NCBI RefSeq assembly: GCF_000949455.1
Contig: NZ_JXXK01000006.1
Location: 62,001 to 126,000, forward strand
Direction: 5' to 3'
Origin: Ruthenibacterium lactatiformans
GTDB lineage: Bacteria > Bacillota > Clostridia > Oscillospirales > Ruminococcaceae
DNA: 64,000 nucleotides
A program made the translations under genes and the position numbers. This document shows, piece after piece, positions 44,404-53,930 of this stretch. Position 1 is the stretch's first letter; every line of letters begins with the position of its first letter. The notes under the pieces were generated by a model. That model was not told the DNA's origin, ran no database searches, and worked only from the letters and a program-made list of their open reading frames with translations.

Positions 44404-45993
44404 TCAGCCGCCGTTGGCCTTATTAAAAGCCTGCGCCTGTTTTTGCATCTCCGCATACACCTTTTCCGCGCCTGCCGCCGCCATCTTTTCCTTGAGCTTT
44501 GCAATGTCGCCGGCCGGGTCGTCGGTAAAGCCCAGGCCCAGCAGCTTGTAATCGGTGTTGAATATTTCAGTGATGGCCGCGATCTCGTTTTTCACGTTGC
44601 TGTCGTCAAACACAAACGTCTGGTAGCGCCCGCTGCGAGCGTTTTCCTTCCAAACCTCATTCATCTCTTCAAAGTTGGGAATGCCTCCCTCCACAACGCG
44701 CCAGTACGCATCGTTCCGCACGCCCCAGTTGCAGTTGCTGTCATAGGCGTAATTCGTGCTGTCCGGAAGAGACACCAGGCCGTGCTCGCCCGAGGCCTCC
44801 CAGTGCTTTCCCTCGATGCCGTAGCAGAACAGGTTGTTGATCTCCGCGTCGTTGCGCAGGTAATCCAGCGCCATCAGCGCACGCTCGGGGTTGCGGGATT
44901 TGGAGAAGATGCTCATGCCGTTGGCCAGATAAGAGTTCAGGACCGGGGGAACATCCTCCTGCGCGTCGAACACACGCACGTCCCATTCCGGGTGCTCGGC
45001 CGTCATCTGCGCATAGATACTTTTGGCCGTATTTACGTTGCACAGCGCCAGCGCCGATTTTCCCGCCTGGAAGCTCTCGGTGTTGTTCTGCGTGTTCACC
45101 ACCGCGTTTTTGCTCCAGAAGCCGCGGTCCTTCCAATCCTTAAGGCGCTCGACGACGCCCTGGAATTCCGGCTGTTCAAAGTTGCCCTTTACCGCCGCGC
45201 CGTCGTCCAGCTCGCCGACGCTGGCCATCGCCTGCCACGACCCGACGCCTGTTACCTTTTCCTCGGATTCCCAGTTCGCTTTCTGCCACATACGGTCGAA
45301 CACGAACAGCTTGTCGTAGTCCGAACCGACGTCCAACGGGATGAGCGTGGGCTCATTGGCCACGATGGCGTCCATGTAAGCCTCCGCCTCGTCCAGGGAC
45401 GCAACGGATTTGATATCGTATTTGTCCATCAGGTCGCCGCGCACCAGATATACATAGGAGGTAATCTCCTTGTAATTCATAGGCAGCATGTACACCCTGC
45501 CGTCCACCTTCGCCTGTTCCCACGCTTCGGGATACATGCTGCCGGCCGTCATGGGCGCATAGGTCTCCAGCGCTTCTTGCGTGATCTCCCAGAAGCCCTG
45601 CTTTGTAGCCTGCGCGTTGTAGAAGCACCAGTCCGCCGTATAAATGATGTCCCAATCCTCGCCGGACGCAAAGATCAGCGGGTATTTCTGCTCATATTCG
45701 CCCCAGCTCATGAACTTGACGTCGATTGTGGCGTTGATCTCCTCTTTCAGCTTTTCATTGATTTTTGCGAACACCTCGTCGTTGTCCACCGGACGGTCCC
45801 CGATCAGGTACATCGTCAGGGTGACGGCCTCGGACGTGTCCGGCTTTCCCGCCTGCGCGCCGGACGCCGGCGCGGAGACGGAAGCCGCCTGTGCCGGTGC
45901 GCTGGACGCGGGCGCGCCCGTGCAGCCGCTCAGGATGCCGAGCCCCATCGTCAGCGCCGCCAGAAATGCGCAAAACCGTGTTTTCTTTCTCAT
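44404..45993 (-). CDS. Sugar ABC transporter substrate-binding lipoprotein (LipO/LplA type)
   Basis: Captures an oligosaccharide outside the cell for the two permeases upstream. It has 529 residues. A lipoprotein signal ends in the lipobox ILSGC (Cys24), followed by an Ala/Ser-rich linker and a family-1 binding-protein fold (VTLTMYLIGDRPVDNDEVF... to the C-terminal KLKEKMAAAGAEKVYAEMQ typical of the DUF3502-containing group). No ATPase gene is nearby, so a shared MsmK-like ATPase encoded elsewhere must drive it. It follows the second permease gene by 56 bp. Confidence 0.9.
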   Translation of the reverse strand: MRKKTRFCAFLAALTMGLGILSGCTGAPASSAPAQAASVSAPASGAQAGKPDTSEAVTLTMYLIGDRPVDNDEVFAKINEKLKEEINATIDVKFMSWGEYEQKYPLIFASGEDWDIIYTADWCFYNAQATKQGFWEITQEALETYAPMTAGSMYPEAWEQAKVDGRVYMLPMNYKEITSYVYLVRGDLMDKYDIKSVASLDEAEAYMDAIVANEPTLIPLDVGSDYDKLFVFDRMWQKANWESEEKVTGVGSWQAMASVGELDDGAAVKGNFEQPEFQGVVERLKDWKDRGFWSKNAVVNTQNNTESFQAGKSALALCNVNTAKSIYAQMTAEHPEWDVRVFDAQEDVPPVLNSYLANGMSIFSKSRNPERALMALDYLRNDAEINNLFCYGIEGKHWEASGEHGLVSLPDSTNYAYDSNCNWGVRNDAYWRVVEGGIPNFEEMNEVWKENARSGRYQTFVFDDSNVKNEIAAITEIFNTDYKLLGLGFTDDPAGDIAKLKEKMAAAGAEKVYAEMQKQAQAFNKANGG

Positions 45994-46049
45994 AGATCGT
46001 TCCTCCCTTTTTTATTCAAAATTCTTGCGAATTTTTTTGGTTCCACCCG

Positions 46050-46964
46050 TTATCCCTTTACCGCTCCGATGGTAACGCCCTTGACGAAATATTTTTGCAG
46101 GAACGGATACAAAAGGATGATCGGGCCTGTGGCGACCACCGTCATTGCCAGCTTCATCGGTTCGCTGGGCACGTCGCTGGCGGGGATGCCGCTGCGCGCG
46201 GCGGCGGCGTTCATCGCCTGCGCCTTGGTCAGGATATTGTTCAGGAAGTATTGCAGCGGGTACAGGTTCCGGCTGCCCTCGTCTAGAAACAGCATCGCGT
46301 TGTACCAGTCGTTCCAGTAATTCAGCGCGATGAAAAGCCCCACGGTGGCCAGCCCCGCCTTGCACAGGGGCAGCGCAATGCGGAAGTAGATGGTAAAATC
46401 CCCCGCGCCATCCAGCTTTGCCGATTCATACAGCGCCTCCGGGATGCTCGTCATGTAGCTTTTCAAAATCAACAGATATGTCACATTGATAAGAATGGGC
46501 AGGATCAGCGCGATGACGCTGTTGTGAAAATGCAGGTATTTCGTATTAAAAATGTACCACGGCACCAATCCTCCGCCGAAAATAGAGGTGAAGTAAAAGA
46601 AAAACGACACCTGGTAGCGGTACCTGAAATCGCGGCTGGACAGCACGTACGCCGCCATGCTGGTGAGCCAGAGCCCCAGGACGGTTCCCACGGCCGTCAC
46701 AAAAATCGTAACGCCATAGGCCCGCAGCAGCTCTTGCGGAATGCGGAACAGCATTTTGTATGCGTCCAGCGAGATGGTTTCCGGGAAGAGCCGGTAGCCT
46801 TGCAGCTGGATGGAATACTGCTCGGACACGGAGCCGCTGAGCACCAGCAGGAACGGCAGCAGGCACGCCGCCGAAAGCGCCGTGAGCACCGCATAGGAAA
46901 GTATGTTGAACAAAACACGGTCCCGGCCGACCGGTTTTTTTGCGCGTCGTTTTGCGCCCGCCAT
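46050..46964 (-). CDS. Sugar ABC transporter permease (LplC/MalG-like)
   Basis: One of two membrane subunits of the oligosaccharide importer. It has 304 residues from ATG 46964 (AAAGGAGG site) and six predicted helices. The EAA-type loop contacting the ATPase is seen in EALYESAKLDGAGDFTIYF, followed by RIALPLCKAGLATV. It ends with the usual QKYFVKGVTIGAVKG. It lies 34 bp after the partner permease. Confidence 0.92.
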   Translation of the reverse strand: MAGAKRRAKKPVGRDRVLFNILSYAVLTALSAACLLPFLLVLSGSVSEQYSIQLQGYRLFPETISLDAYKMLFRIPQELLRAYGVTIFVTAVGTVLGLWLTSMAAYVLSSRDFRYRYQVSFFFYFTSIFGGGLVPWYIFNTKYLHFHNSVIALILPILINVTYLLILKSYMTSIPEALYESAKLDGAGDFTIYFRIALPLCKAGLATVGLFIALNYWNDWYNAMLFLDEGSRNLYPLQYFLNNILTKAQAMNAAAARSGIPASDVPSEPMKLAMTVVATGPIILLYPFLQKYFVKGVTIGAVKG

Positions 46965-46998
46965 GGGCAAGGCCTCCTTTTTTCCGGCAGGCGCCGCC

Positions 46999-47925
46999 TC
47001 AGAACAGCGCATAATCCGGCTCCACTTTCTTTACCGTGTAGTTTGCAAGCAGCACCAGCACGAACGACAGGCCGGACTGGTAAAGCCCCGCGGCGCTTGT
47101 CATGCCGAATTCCTGCAGGTCCAGCAGCGAGCGCGTTACATAAGTATCGATCACGTCCGTGACCTCCAGCACCATTGGGTTGTTTCCGGTCACCTGCCAG
47201 AACATCTGGAAGTCGCCCTTCATGATCGTGCCGATCGCCATCAGGAACAGGATCGCAATGGTGGGGCGGATGCACGGCAGCGTGATATGCCATATCTTCT
47301 GCCACATGGTGGCGCCGTCAAGGTCTGCCGCCTCGAACAGCTGGCCGTCAATGTTGACGATGCTCGCCAGATACATCACTGTGCCGTAGCCCACATTTTT
47401 GAAAGCGCTCACCACGATGAGTATAACCGGCCATGCGTTTTTATTGGAGTATACGTCCACGGGCGCCAGCCCCACCGAGCGCAGAAAGCTGTTCACCGCG
47501 CCGAACTCAAAATTGAACATATTGTAGATGAATGCGCCCACGACCACCCAGGAGATGAAGTACGGCAGAAACATCACCGACTGCGTGATGCGTTTGAAAT
47601 ATTTCCCCGCCAGCTCGCTGAGCAGCACGGCGCACACGATCTGCAAAAATGTATTGACGCACAAAAACGCGATATTGTAAAGCACCGTATTCCGCGTCGT
47701 CGTCCACGCCTTTCCCGACTGAAAAAAATACCGGAAGTTTTCAAGCCCGACCCACGGGCTGCCGAAAATGCCATCGTGATAATTGTACGCCTTGAAGGCG
47801 AGTACGATCCCGCTCATGGGAATGTAGCACATCAGGATCACCACCACCGCAGCCGGCACAAGCATGAGCCACTTTGTGCGGTTCTCCCGCAGGTCACGCA
47901 GCAGCGGGCTTCCTTTTTTCTTCAT
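46999..47925 (-). CDS. Sugar ABC transporter permease (LplB/MalF-like)
   Basis: The other membrane subunit of the importer. It has 308 residues and six helices. The EAA loop is seen in GQLFEAADLDGATMWQKIWHITLP. The N-terminal part (LMLVPAAVVVILMCYIPMSGIVLAFKAYN in pieces) is typical of LplB/YteP proteins. It is the first gene of the minus-strand glycan operon and diverges from the two-component genes. Confidence 0.92.
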   Translation of the reverse strand: MKKKGSPLLRDLRENRTKWLMLVPAAVVVILMCYIPMSGIVLAFKAYNYHDGIFGSPWVGLENFRYFFQSGKAWTTTRNTVLYNIAFLCVNTFLQIVCAVLLSELAGKYFKRITQSVMFLPYFISWVVVGAFIYNMFNFEFGAVNSFLRSVGLAPVDVYSNKNAWPVILIVVSAFKNVGYGTVMYLASIVNIDGQLFEAADLDGATMWQKIWHITLPCIRPTIAILFLMAIGTIMKGDFQMFWQVTGNNPMVLEVTDVIDTYVTRSLLDLQEFGMTSAAGLYQSGLSFVLVLLANYTVKKVEPDYALF

Positions 47926-47973
47926 CGCGTCTCCTCCTTCGTGCGTCCTGCGGCGCCCGGTTTCGCTGTTCTT

Positions 47974-48002
47974 ATCCTAACAAAGCCGCCATCCAAAAAC
48001 AA
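47974..48002 (-). promoter_or_regulatory. Possible promoter of the importer/glycosidase operon
   Basis: Minus strand: TTGTTT (48002-47997), 17 bp, TAGGAT (47979-47974), about 50 bp before the first permease gene. The weak -10 suggests activator dependence, plausibly on the divergent response regulator. Confidence 0.4.
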
Positions 48003-48033
48003 CGGGACAAAATTTTGAAAGGAGGGCAAAATT

Positions 48034-48063
48034 ATGTTGTTTGGCCTGTTTTTTATTTTTTGA
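48034..48063 (+). CDS. Possible 9-residue leader peptide
   Basis: ATG at 48034 begins MLFGLFFIF then TGA. An AAAGGAGGG ribosome site at 48018-48026 sits at ideal spacing. It lies between the divergent operons, upstream of the plus-strand promoter listed next, so if translated it needs a more upstream start of transcription. It may be a chance match. Confidence 0.25.
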   Translation: MLFGLFFIF

Positions 48064-48074
48064 ACTAAATTCAC

Positions 48075-48103
48075 TTGAATAGTTGTCGCATTTTATATAT
48101 TAT
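48075..48103 (+). promoter_or_regulatory. Probable promoter of the two-component/glycosidase operon
   Basis: TTGAAT (48075-48080), 17 bp, TATTAT (48098-48103), about 30 bp upstream of the response regulator start. Confidence 0.45.
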
Positions 48104-48136
48104 TGAGACAACAAATCCGGGCAGGAGATGAATGCC

Positions 48137-49240
48137 ATGAGCTTTACCGTTCTGATTGCCGACGACGAGGCGATGCCGCGCACCGTTTTGAAAGAGCATA
48201 TCCCGTGGGAGGAACTTTCCGTAACGCAGGTACATCTGGCCACCGACGGCGAGGAAGCCGTGGAGCAGGCGCGCAGGTTCCGCCCCGAGATCATCATCAG
48301 CGACATCAAAATGCCGCGGCGCAACGGGCTGGAAATGGCGGCCGCCGTGCGGGAATTTTTGCCCGCGTGCCAGTTCATTTTTCTGAGCGGCTATTCCGAC
48401 AAGGAATACCTGAAGGGCGCCATCCGGCTGAGGGCCGCCTGCTATGTAGAAAAGCCGCTGGATCTGAGCGAGATCACTGCCGCGCTGCGGGAGGTAACGG
48501 CGGAGCTGCTGCGCCATGCGCAGCCCACGGAGGAGGAGCTGTTTTTCCACGGCGGGCATTCCCCGGAAAGGCCTATGAACCAGACGGTGTTTTCCTGCGG
48601 GAAAAGCGCGCTCAGCCAGCTGGAAAAGCTGATTCGGAGCAACCGCGGAGAGGAAACGCTCGCCGCGCTGGGCAGGATGTACGCAGAGATCAGCCGGTGC
48701 GAGGGCACGTCCCCCGAATATCTGCGCCACCTGTACTGCCAGATCATCTTTCTGTTTCTGCATGCGGCCGAGAGCCACAATGTCCGGGCCGTCACCGAGC
48801 GGACGGATTTTTTGCTGTACACCGCGGTACGGCAGGAAACGCTTGCCGGCCTGTGGGACATTCTGCGCCGGACCGCGCAGGACTATTTTTCCGCTTTGAA
48901 TCCCTCCTGTCCCGATATCGCTGTTCGGGTGGAAAATTACATCGAGGCCCATTACCGCAACTGCGGTCTCACCGTCCAGAGCATCGCCGGGGAGCTTGGG
49001 TTCACCAACTCATATCTGTGCGCCGCATACAAAAAAAGCTGCGGCAAAACGGTCAACCAGCGTTTAACGGAAATACGCCTGCACCATGCGAAGGAGCTTC
49101 TTGCGGGAACCAGCCGCAGGCTTTACGAGATAGCCAACGCCGTGGGCTACGGGGACGGAAAATATTTTGTCAAGCTGTTCACCCGGGAGGTGGGGCTTTC
49201 GCCCAGGGAGTACAGGGGGAGGCATTCATATGAAGAATAG
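48137..49240 (+). CDS. YesN-type response regulator with AraC DNA-binding domain
   Basis: Cytoplasmic transcription factor expected to switch on the glycan operons when phosphorylated. The receiver domain (1-120) has the acidic pair at residues 9-11, phospho-acceptor Asp56 in IIISDIKMP, and Lys in YVEKPLD. A linker of ~140 residues precedes the two AraC helix-turn-helix motifs (about 265-367; SIAGELGFTNSYLCAAYKKS and AVGYGDGKYFVKLF). ATG at 48137 sits nine bases after AGGAG; an ATG three codons earlier is too close to it. It overlaps the kinase gene by 11 bp. Confidence 0.93.
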   Translation: MSFTVLIADDEAMPRTVLKEHIPWEELSVTQVHLATDGEEAVEQARRFRPEIIISDIKMPRRNGLEMAAAVREFLPACQFIFLSGYSDKEYLKGAIRLRAACYVEKPLDLSEITAALREVTAELLRHAQPTEEELFFHGGHSPERPMNQTVFSCGKSALSQLEKLIRSNRGEETLAALGRMYAEISRCEGTSPEYLRHLYCQIIFLFLHAAESHNVRAVTERTDFLLYTAVRQETLAGLWDILRRTAQDYFSALNPSCPDIAVRVENYIEAHYRNCGLTVQSIAGELGFTNSYLCAAYKKSCGKTVNQRLTEIRLHHAKELLAGTSRRLYEIANAVGYGDGKYFVKLFTREVGLSPREYRGRHSYEE

Positions 49241-51047
49241 TCTCCTGCGGTGGCTGCAGTGGTCCACCTCCTGCGGAAAGCTGCGCAGCAAGCTGCTCTG
49301 TATTTATTTCCTGCTTATCGTCATCCCGCTGGGGATGTTTTCCCTCTATGCCTATCTTCGCGTGAAAAGCGTTATCCAGGAGCAGACCTTCTCGGCCGCG
49401 CAGAATGCCTTTGACGATACCTGCCTGTCTCTGGAGCATCTTCTGGGCCGGCTGGACGGTGTCATCGACATCCTGTCCACAGATTCCCTGATCTATACGA
49501 TGGCCTCCAACGATCCGCGCGACTTTACATATATCCGCCGTCTGGAGGATTCCGACCAGCTTGCCACCACCTTCGAGCACCTGCGTGTGCTGTCCGGTGT
49601 GGACCGCATCCGGCTTTATGTCGGAAACGATTACCCCTACTCCAACACCAGGACAAATATCGTCCAGATCAGCCGGATAGAGCAGAGCGGCTGGTATCAG
49701 GCCGCCGCGAAGGGCCGCCGGCGGCTGTGGTGTGCCCCGGCCGACCTTGGGGAATCTTCCGAAACCGGGCAGCCGTGCTTTTCCTCCATACAGATGGTAT
49801 ACAATCCGCGCAGCGTAAAGGAGCCGCTGGCAATCCTCCGCGCGGATATCGACGCCCGCCGGGTACAGGAGCTGGTGAGCGGCACCTCCATCACCGAAAA
49901 CGGTCTTTTGCTGCTTTTGCGCGGGGACGAGGTCCTGCTCGCGTCCGATCCGGACATTCCTCTCTCCCGTCTGGACACGCTGGTGGAGCAGCTGCACGGT
50001 TCCTGCGCGGGCGCATGGGCGACCATACAGGCCAACGGCACAGATTACTATGTGCAGTCCAAGGGTATCGGCCCGTCGGGCTGGCGCATCGCCAGCATCC
50101 TGCCCTACCGTGACGTTTTCCGCCTGAGCCATGAGCTGAGCATTGAAATGCTTGTTATTGTCATAGCCGTCGCCCTGGCGGCCTATCTGCTGGCATATCT
50201 CATCAGCCAGTCCACATTAAAGCGGATATCTCAGCTTACCGGCACGATGCAGGCTGTGGAAAAAGGCAACGTCACCGTGCGGCTGGAGCCGTCGGGCAAC
50301 GATGAGATTGCTCAGATGATGGACGGCTTCAATCAGATGATGGACCGCGTGGACACGCTGATGGAAGAGCGGGTGGAATATGGACGCCAAATCAAAAACC
50401 TTGAGCTGAAAGCACTTCAGGCCCAGATCAACCCACATTTCCTGTACAATTCTCTGGATTTGATCAACTGCACCGCCATCAGCCGCAACGTGCCCGAAAT
50501 CAGCCGTATGGTGAACGCGCTGGGCCGTTTTTACCGGCTCTCTCTCAGCAAGGGGCGCGAAGTGATCCCCCTGTCCGATGAGCTCAAGCACGCGCAGCTT
50601 TATGTGGAAATCCAGAATCTGCGGTTCGAAAACCGCGTCTCTGTCCGGTGGGCGCTTGACCCTGCCGCCGCCCAATGCCGGATCATCAAAATCGTGCTGC
50701 AGCCGCTGATTGAAAACGCGATCATCCACGGTATCTTTGAAAAGCCGTCAAAATGCGGGCGCCTCGCCGTGGCAGTGCGCCGTGAACCGGACGGCATCCG
50801 CATCACCATCGAGGACGACGGCGTGGGGATGGATGAAGCCACCCTGCTCTCCAACTTTTCCCCTGCCGCGCCGGGCCAGATCACAGCCACTCCCGGCGGA
50901 TACGGCGTGCGCAACATTCAGGACAGGCTGCGCCTGGCCTACGGCGAACCGTTCGGGTTGTCCTGCGTCAGCCGGCCGGGCAAGGGCACCACAGTCACAG
51001 TTTATATCCCGGCCATTGAGCCGGAAGAACAACCGCAGGAGGGGTAG
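49230..51047 (+). CDS. YesM-type sensor histidine kinase
   Basis: Membrane sensor partner of the preceding regulator, 605 residues from ATG 49230 (GGGGGAGG site). Membrane helices at about 22-43 and 305-327 flank an extracellular sensing domain of ~260 residues. A HAMP domain follows (about 328-380). The phospho-acceptor His403 lies in QAQINPHFLYNSLD, the His_kinase family signature. The ATPase domain has an N box around LIENAIIHG and G boxes DDGVGMDEA and GYGVRNIQDRL. Such pairs usually sense extracellular oligosaccharide or a loaded binding protein. Confidence 0.94.
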   Translation: MKNSLLRWLQWSTSCGKLRSKLLCIYFLLIVIPLGMFSLYAYLRVKSVIQEQTFSAAQNAFDDTCLSLEHLLGRLDGVIDILSTDSLIYTMASNDPRDFTYIRRLEDSDQLATTFEHLRVLSGVDRIRLYVGNDYPYSNTRTNIVQISRIEQSGWYQAAAKGRRRLWCAPADLGESSETGQPCFSSIQMVYNPRSVKEPLAILRADIDARRVQELVSGTSITENGLLLLLRGDEVLLASDPDIPLSRLDTLVEQLHGSCAGAWATIQANGTDYYVQSKGIGPSGWRIASILPYRDVFRLSHELSIEMLVIVIAVALAAYLLAYLISQSTLKRISQLTGTMQAVEKGNVTVRLEPSGNDEIAQMMDGFNQMMDRVDTLMEERVEYGRQIKNLELKALQAQINPHFLYNSLDLINCTAISRNVPEISRMVNALGRFYRLSLSKGREVIPLSDELKHAQLYVEIQNLRFENRVSVRWALDPAAAQCRIIKIVLQPLIENAIIHGIFEKPSKCGRLAVAVRREPDGIRITIEDDGVGMDEATLLSNFSPAAPGQITATPGGYGVRNIQDRLRLAYGEPFGLSCVSRPGKGTTVTVYIPAIEPEEQPQEG

Positions 51048-51051
51048 GCAC

Positions 51052-52632
51052 ATGCATTTTTCCGTTTTCAGCGATGCCGAATGGCTGTATCCCGATTCCG
51101 CGCACAGCGCGCTGTCCGGCATCAGCCTGCATCTGCCGCGCGGCGGCCACGACGGCGCCCAGCTTCTGGGCGGCATACTCTCCGGAACGCTTTCCGCCGT
51201 GCTCCGCTGGGACGGCGGCCGCGGGCCTGCGGTGCGGCTGTACCGTCTGCTCCCGGTGGGCGTAAACGAAAACACCTCGCCCACGCTGATGACGACGACC
51301 GACTACGAAAGCTGCCGGGAATTCGTCACGCGCAAAGCCCCCTTCGAGGTCTTTGACGCGCTGAAGCCTTTGACGGAACCGGAAATGCCGGACGGAACAC
51401 GGCTTGCGCTTTATCTCTGTGCAGAGGCTGCCGCGGATGAAACGCCCGGGGAATATTCCGGCACGCTCACCGTTACAGTGGGTGCGGACAAGGCGGAGCT
51501 TTCCGTCCGCTGCACCGTGCATGCGCCAGTGGTCCCGCCGCCTGCACAGGCGCGCCTGAGCATGCTCAATTTTTTTGATTACGACGGCCCCGTCCGGCAG
51601 CACGGGCTTGTCCGAGGCGGGGCGGACTACTGGCAGGCGTTCCGAAGCTATGTCCGGGCACAGCTCGACATGCGCTGCACGCATATCCTGCTGCCGCCGG
51701 GCGAAGCGGTGTATCGGGACGGCGCGCCGGCCGGGTTCGATTTTTCTTTTGCGCAGCAGGCCGGCCGCATCGCCCTGGAAGAGGGCGCCGCCTTTCTGTG
51801 CGGCGGGCATGTGGCCCACTGGCACGAATGGGACGACAGCGAGTATTACCCCAACTGGGACAGCACCACCGGCGTGAGCACTCCGCAGGGATATCTGCAG
51901 CTGCGCCTGTATTTTTCCCAGTGGGCCCAGGTCATCCGTGCCAACGGCTGGCAGGGCCGCATAACGCAGGCGCTGGCCGACGAGCCGCAGACGCACAACG
52001 ACAAAACTTACCGTGTACTCGCCGCCATATGCCGCAAATTCCTGCCCGGCGTGCCCATTCTCGACGCGGTGGAAACAACGGACCTGGGCGGCGGCGTCGA
52101 CATCTGGGTACCCAAGCAGGACACCTATGAAAAATGGCGGGAGGAATATACGGCCCTGCAGGCCGCAGGCGAAGAAATGTGGTTCTACACCTGCGCCTTC
52201 CCGGCGGGGCCGGCCATGAACCGCAGCATGGATCTGCCGCTTGCCGTGAGCCGTACCGTGCTGTGGATGGGCGCTCTTTACCGGCTGTCCGGGTTCCTGC
52301 ACTGGGGGTTCAATTACTACATCGGGGAGGATATCTGGCACGGCGCCTGCTGCCCCCATAAGGGCGCGCTGCTGCCCGCCGGGGACGCGCATATCGTCTA
52401 TCCCGGCAAGGACGGCAGGCCGTGGCGCAGCATGCGCTTCGAGGCCCAGCGCGCCGGCGCCGAGGACTACGAGCTGCTCATGCAGGCTGTGGACGCCGCC
52501 CCCGGCGAGGCCGACGCGCTGGTCCGCACCGTATGCACAACGTTCCGCAGCTATGCCCGCAGCGGAACGGCGGTGGCGGCCGCGCGCCTGCGGCTGTTTC
52601 ATCTGCTGGAGGAGGTCGCTCGGAATGGCTGA
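51052..52632 (+). CDS. GH123-like (DUF4091) glycoside hydrolase, possible beta-N-acetylgalactosaminidase
   Basis: A 526-residue protein with an N-terminal beta-sandwich (about 1-160) and a TIM-barrel like GH123/DUF4091. The adjacent acids Asp310-Glu311 in ALADEPQTHND match the GH123 catalytic pair used in substrate-assisted hydrolysis of beta-GalNAc. Further support comes from VDIWVPKQDTYEKWRE, the aromatic WFYTCAFPAGP and the late HWGFNYY. There is no signal peptide, so it should act on imported sugars. ATG at 51052 has an AGGAGGGG site and is 4 bp after the kinase stop; the end overlaps the fucosidase gene by 8 bp. Activity is inferred. Confidence 0.75.
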   Translation: MHFSVFSDAEWLYPDSAHSALSGISLHLPRGGHDGAQLLGGILSGTLSAVLRWDGGRGPAVRLYRLLPVGVNENTSPTLMTTTDYESCREFVTRKAPFEVFDALKPLTEPEMPDGTRLALYLCAEAAADETPGEYSGTLTVTVGADKAELSVRCTVHAPVVPPPAQARLSMLNFFDYDGPVRQHGLVRGGADYWQAFRSYVRAQLDMRCTHILLPPGEAVYRDGAPAGFDFSFAQQAGRIALEEGAAFLCGGHVAHWHEWDDSEYYPNWDSTTGVSTPQGYLQLRLYFSQWAQVIRANGWQGRITQALADEPQTHNDKTYRVLAAICRKFLPGVPILDAVETTDLGGGVDIWVPKQDTYEKWREEYTALQAAGEEMWFYTCAFPAGPAMNRSMDLPLAVSRTVLWMGALYRLSGFLHWGFNYYIGEDIWHGACCPHKGALLPAGDAHIVYPGKDGRPWRSMRFEAQRAGAEDYELLMQAVDAAPGEADALVRTVCTTFRSYARSGTAVAAARLRLFHLLEEVARNG

Positions 52633-53926
52633 CATACAATGGTTCTGCGACGCGCGTTTCGGCATGTTCATCCACTGGGGGCTTTACGCCGTTCCCGCCA
52701 AGGGGGAATGGTACGCCAGCATCGGCCGCGTCCCGCCCGAGCGCTACGAAGAATATCTCCGCACGTTCGACCCCGTTGATTACGACCCGCGCGCATGGGC
52801 GCGCCTGGCCAGACAGGCCGGCATGAAATACGCCGTGCTCACAGCAAAGCATCACGAAGGATTTTGCCTGTTTGATTCCGCCTATACCGATTACAAAGCC
52901 ACAAACACCCCCGCCGGGCGCGACCTGGTGCGGGAATACGTCGACGCCTTCCGCGCCGAGGGGCTTCGTGTGGGGCTGTATTATTCCCTGGTCGACTGGC
53001 ACCATCCCGACTATCCCGCTTACAACGACCCCTTCCACCCCATGCGCGGGACGCCCGCCCGCCGGGAGGAGCGCTGTGATTTCAGCCGCTATCTCGACTA
53101 TATGCACGCACAGGTCCGGGAGCTTTGCACCAACTACGGAAAGCTGGACCTGCTCTGGTTCGATTTTTCCTACGACGGACACTGTGGCCAGGACTGGCGT
53201 GCCGGAGAACTTGTGGAGATGGTGCGCACGCTACAGCCCGGCATCCTGCTCAACAGCCGGCTGGAGGCGAGCGGCGGCTCGCTGGGCAGCCTGCTCTCCG
53301 GCGCGCCCACGCCCTGGGCGGGAGACTTCGCCACCCCCGAGCAGATCCTGCCGCCCGCGCCCCTGTGCCGCCCGGATGGCACGCCGGTCTGCTGGGAGGC
53401 GTGTCAGACCATGAACAACAGCTTCGGGTACACAGCCGCGGACCGGTGCTTCAAAACGGCGCGCACCTGCATCCGCCAGCTGGTGGAATGCGTCTCAAAG
53501 GGGGGCAATTATTTGCTGAACGTCGGGCCGGACGCCCGCGGCAATATCCCGCCGCAGTCCCGCCGCATTCTGTGCGAGATCGGCGAATGGATGCGCCTGA
53601 ACGCCGACAGCATTTACGGCTGCGGCGCCAGCGCCATTCCCGCCGCCGCGTTCGGCTGCCGCGCCACCGCCCGCGGCCAAAACCTGTATCTCCACGTCAT
53701 GGAGCAGCCCGTGGGGCCGCTGGCGCTCACAGGGCTTTCGCCCGCCGCCATCCGCTCCGCACGCGTGCTCGCAACCGGCGCAGAGGCGGACGTCCTGACA
53801 AGCGGCTGGGCCGTGCAGAATTATCCTCAAACCGCGTTTCTCAGCCTGGCAGCGCAGGCCAACGAAACGCTCCCACTGCCGGATGAAACGGATACCGTCC
53901 TCCATCTGACGGTCTCGGAGACATAA
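52625..53926 (+). CDS. GH29 alpha-L-fucosidase
   Basis: Retaining exo-enzyme removing alpha-linked L-fucose, as on mucin and blood-group glycans. It has 433 residues, starting directly with the barrel: WFCDARFGMFIHWGLYAVPA, the substrate-binding HHEGF (residues 76-80), and the nucleophile Asp180 in DLLWFDFSYDG. The conserved tail of the barrel is SKGGNYLLNVGPDARG. There is no signal peptide, so it is intracellular. Its start lies inside the end of the GH123-like gene, which implies coupled translation. It is the last gene of the plus-strand arm. Confidence 0.93.
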   Translation: MADIQWFCDARFGMFIHWGLYAVPAKGEWYASIGRVPPERYEEYLRTFDPVDYDPRAWARLARQAGMKYAVLTAKHHEGFCLFDSAYTDYKATNTPAGRDLVREYVDAFRAEGLRVGLYYSLVDWHHPDYPAYNDPFHPMRGTPARREERCDFSRYLDYMHAQVRELCTNYGKLDLLWFDFSYDGHCGQDWRAGELVEMVRTLQPGILLNSRLEASGGSLGSLLSGAPTPWAGDFATPEQILPPAPLCRPDGTPVCWEACQTMNNSFGYTAADRCFKTARTCIRQLVECVSKGGNYLLNVGPDARGNIPPQSRRILCEIGEWMRLNADSIYGCGASAIPAAAFGCRATARGQNLYLHVMEQPVGPLALTGLSPAAIRSARVLATGAEADVLTSGWAVQNYPQTAFLSLAAQANETLPLPDETDTVLHLTVSET

Positions 53927-53930
53927 AACG

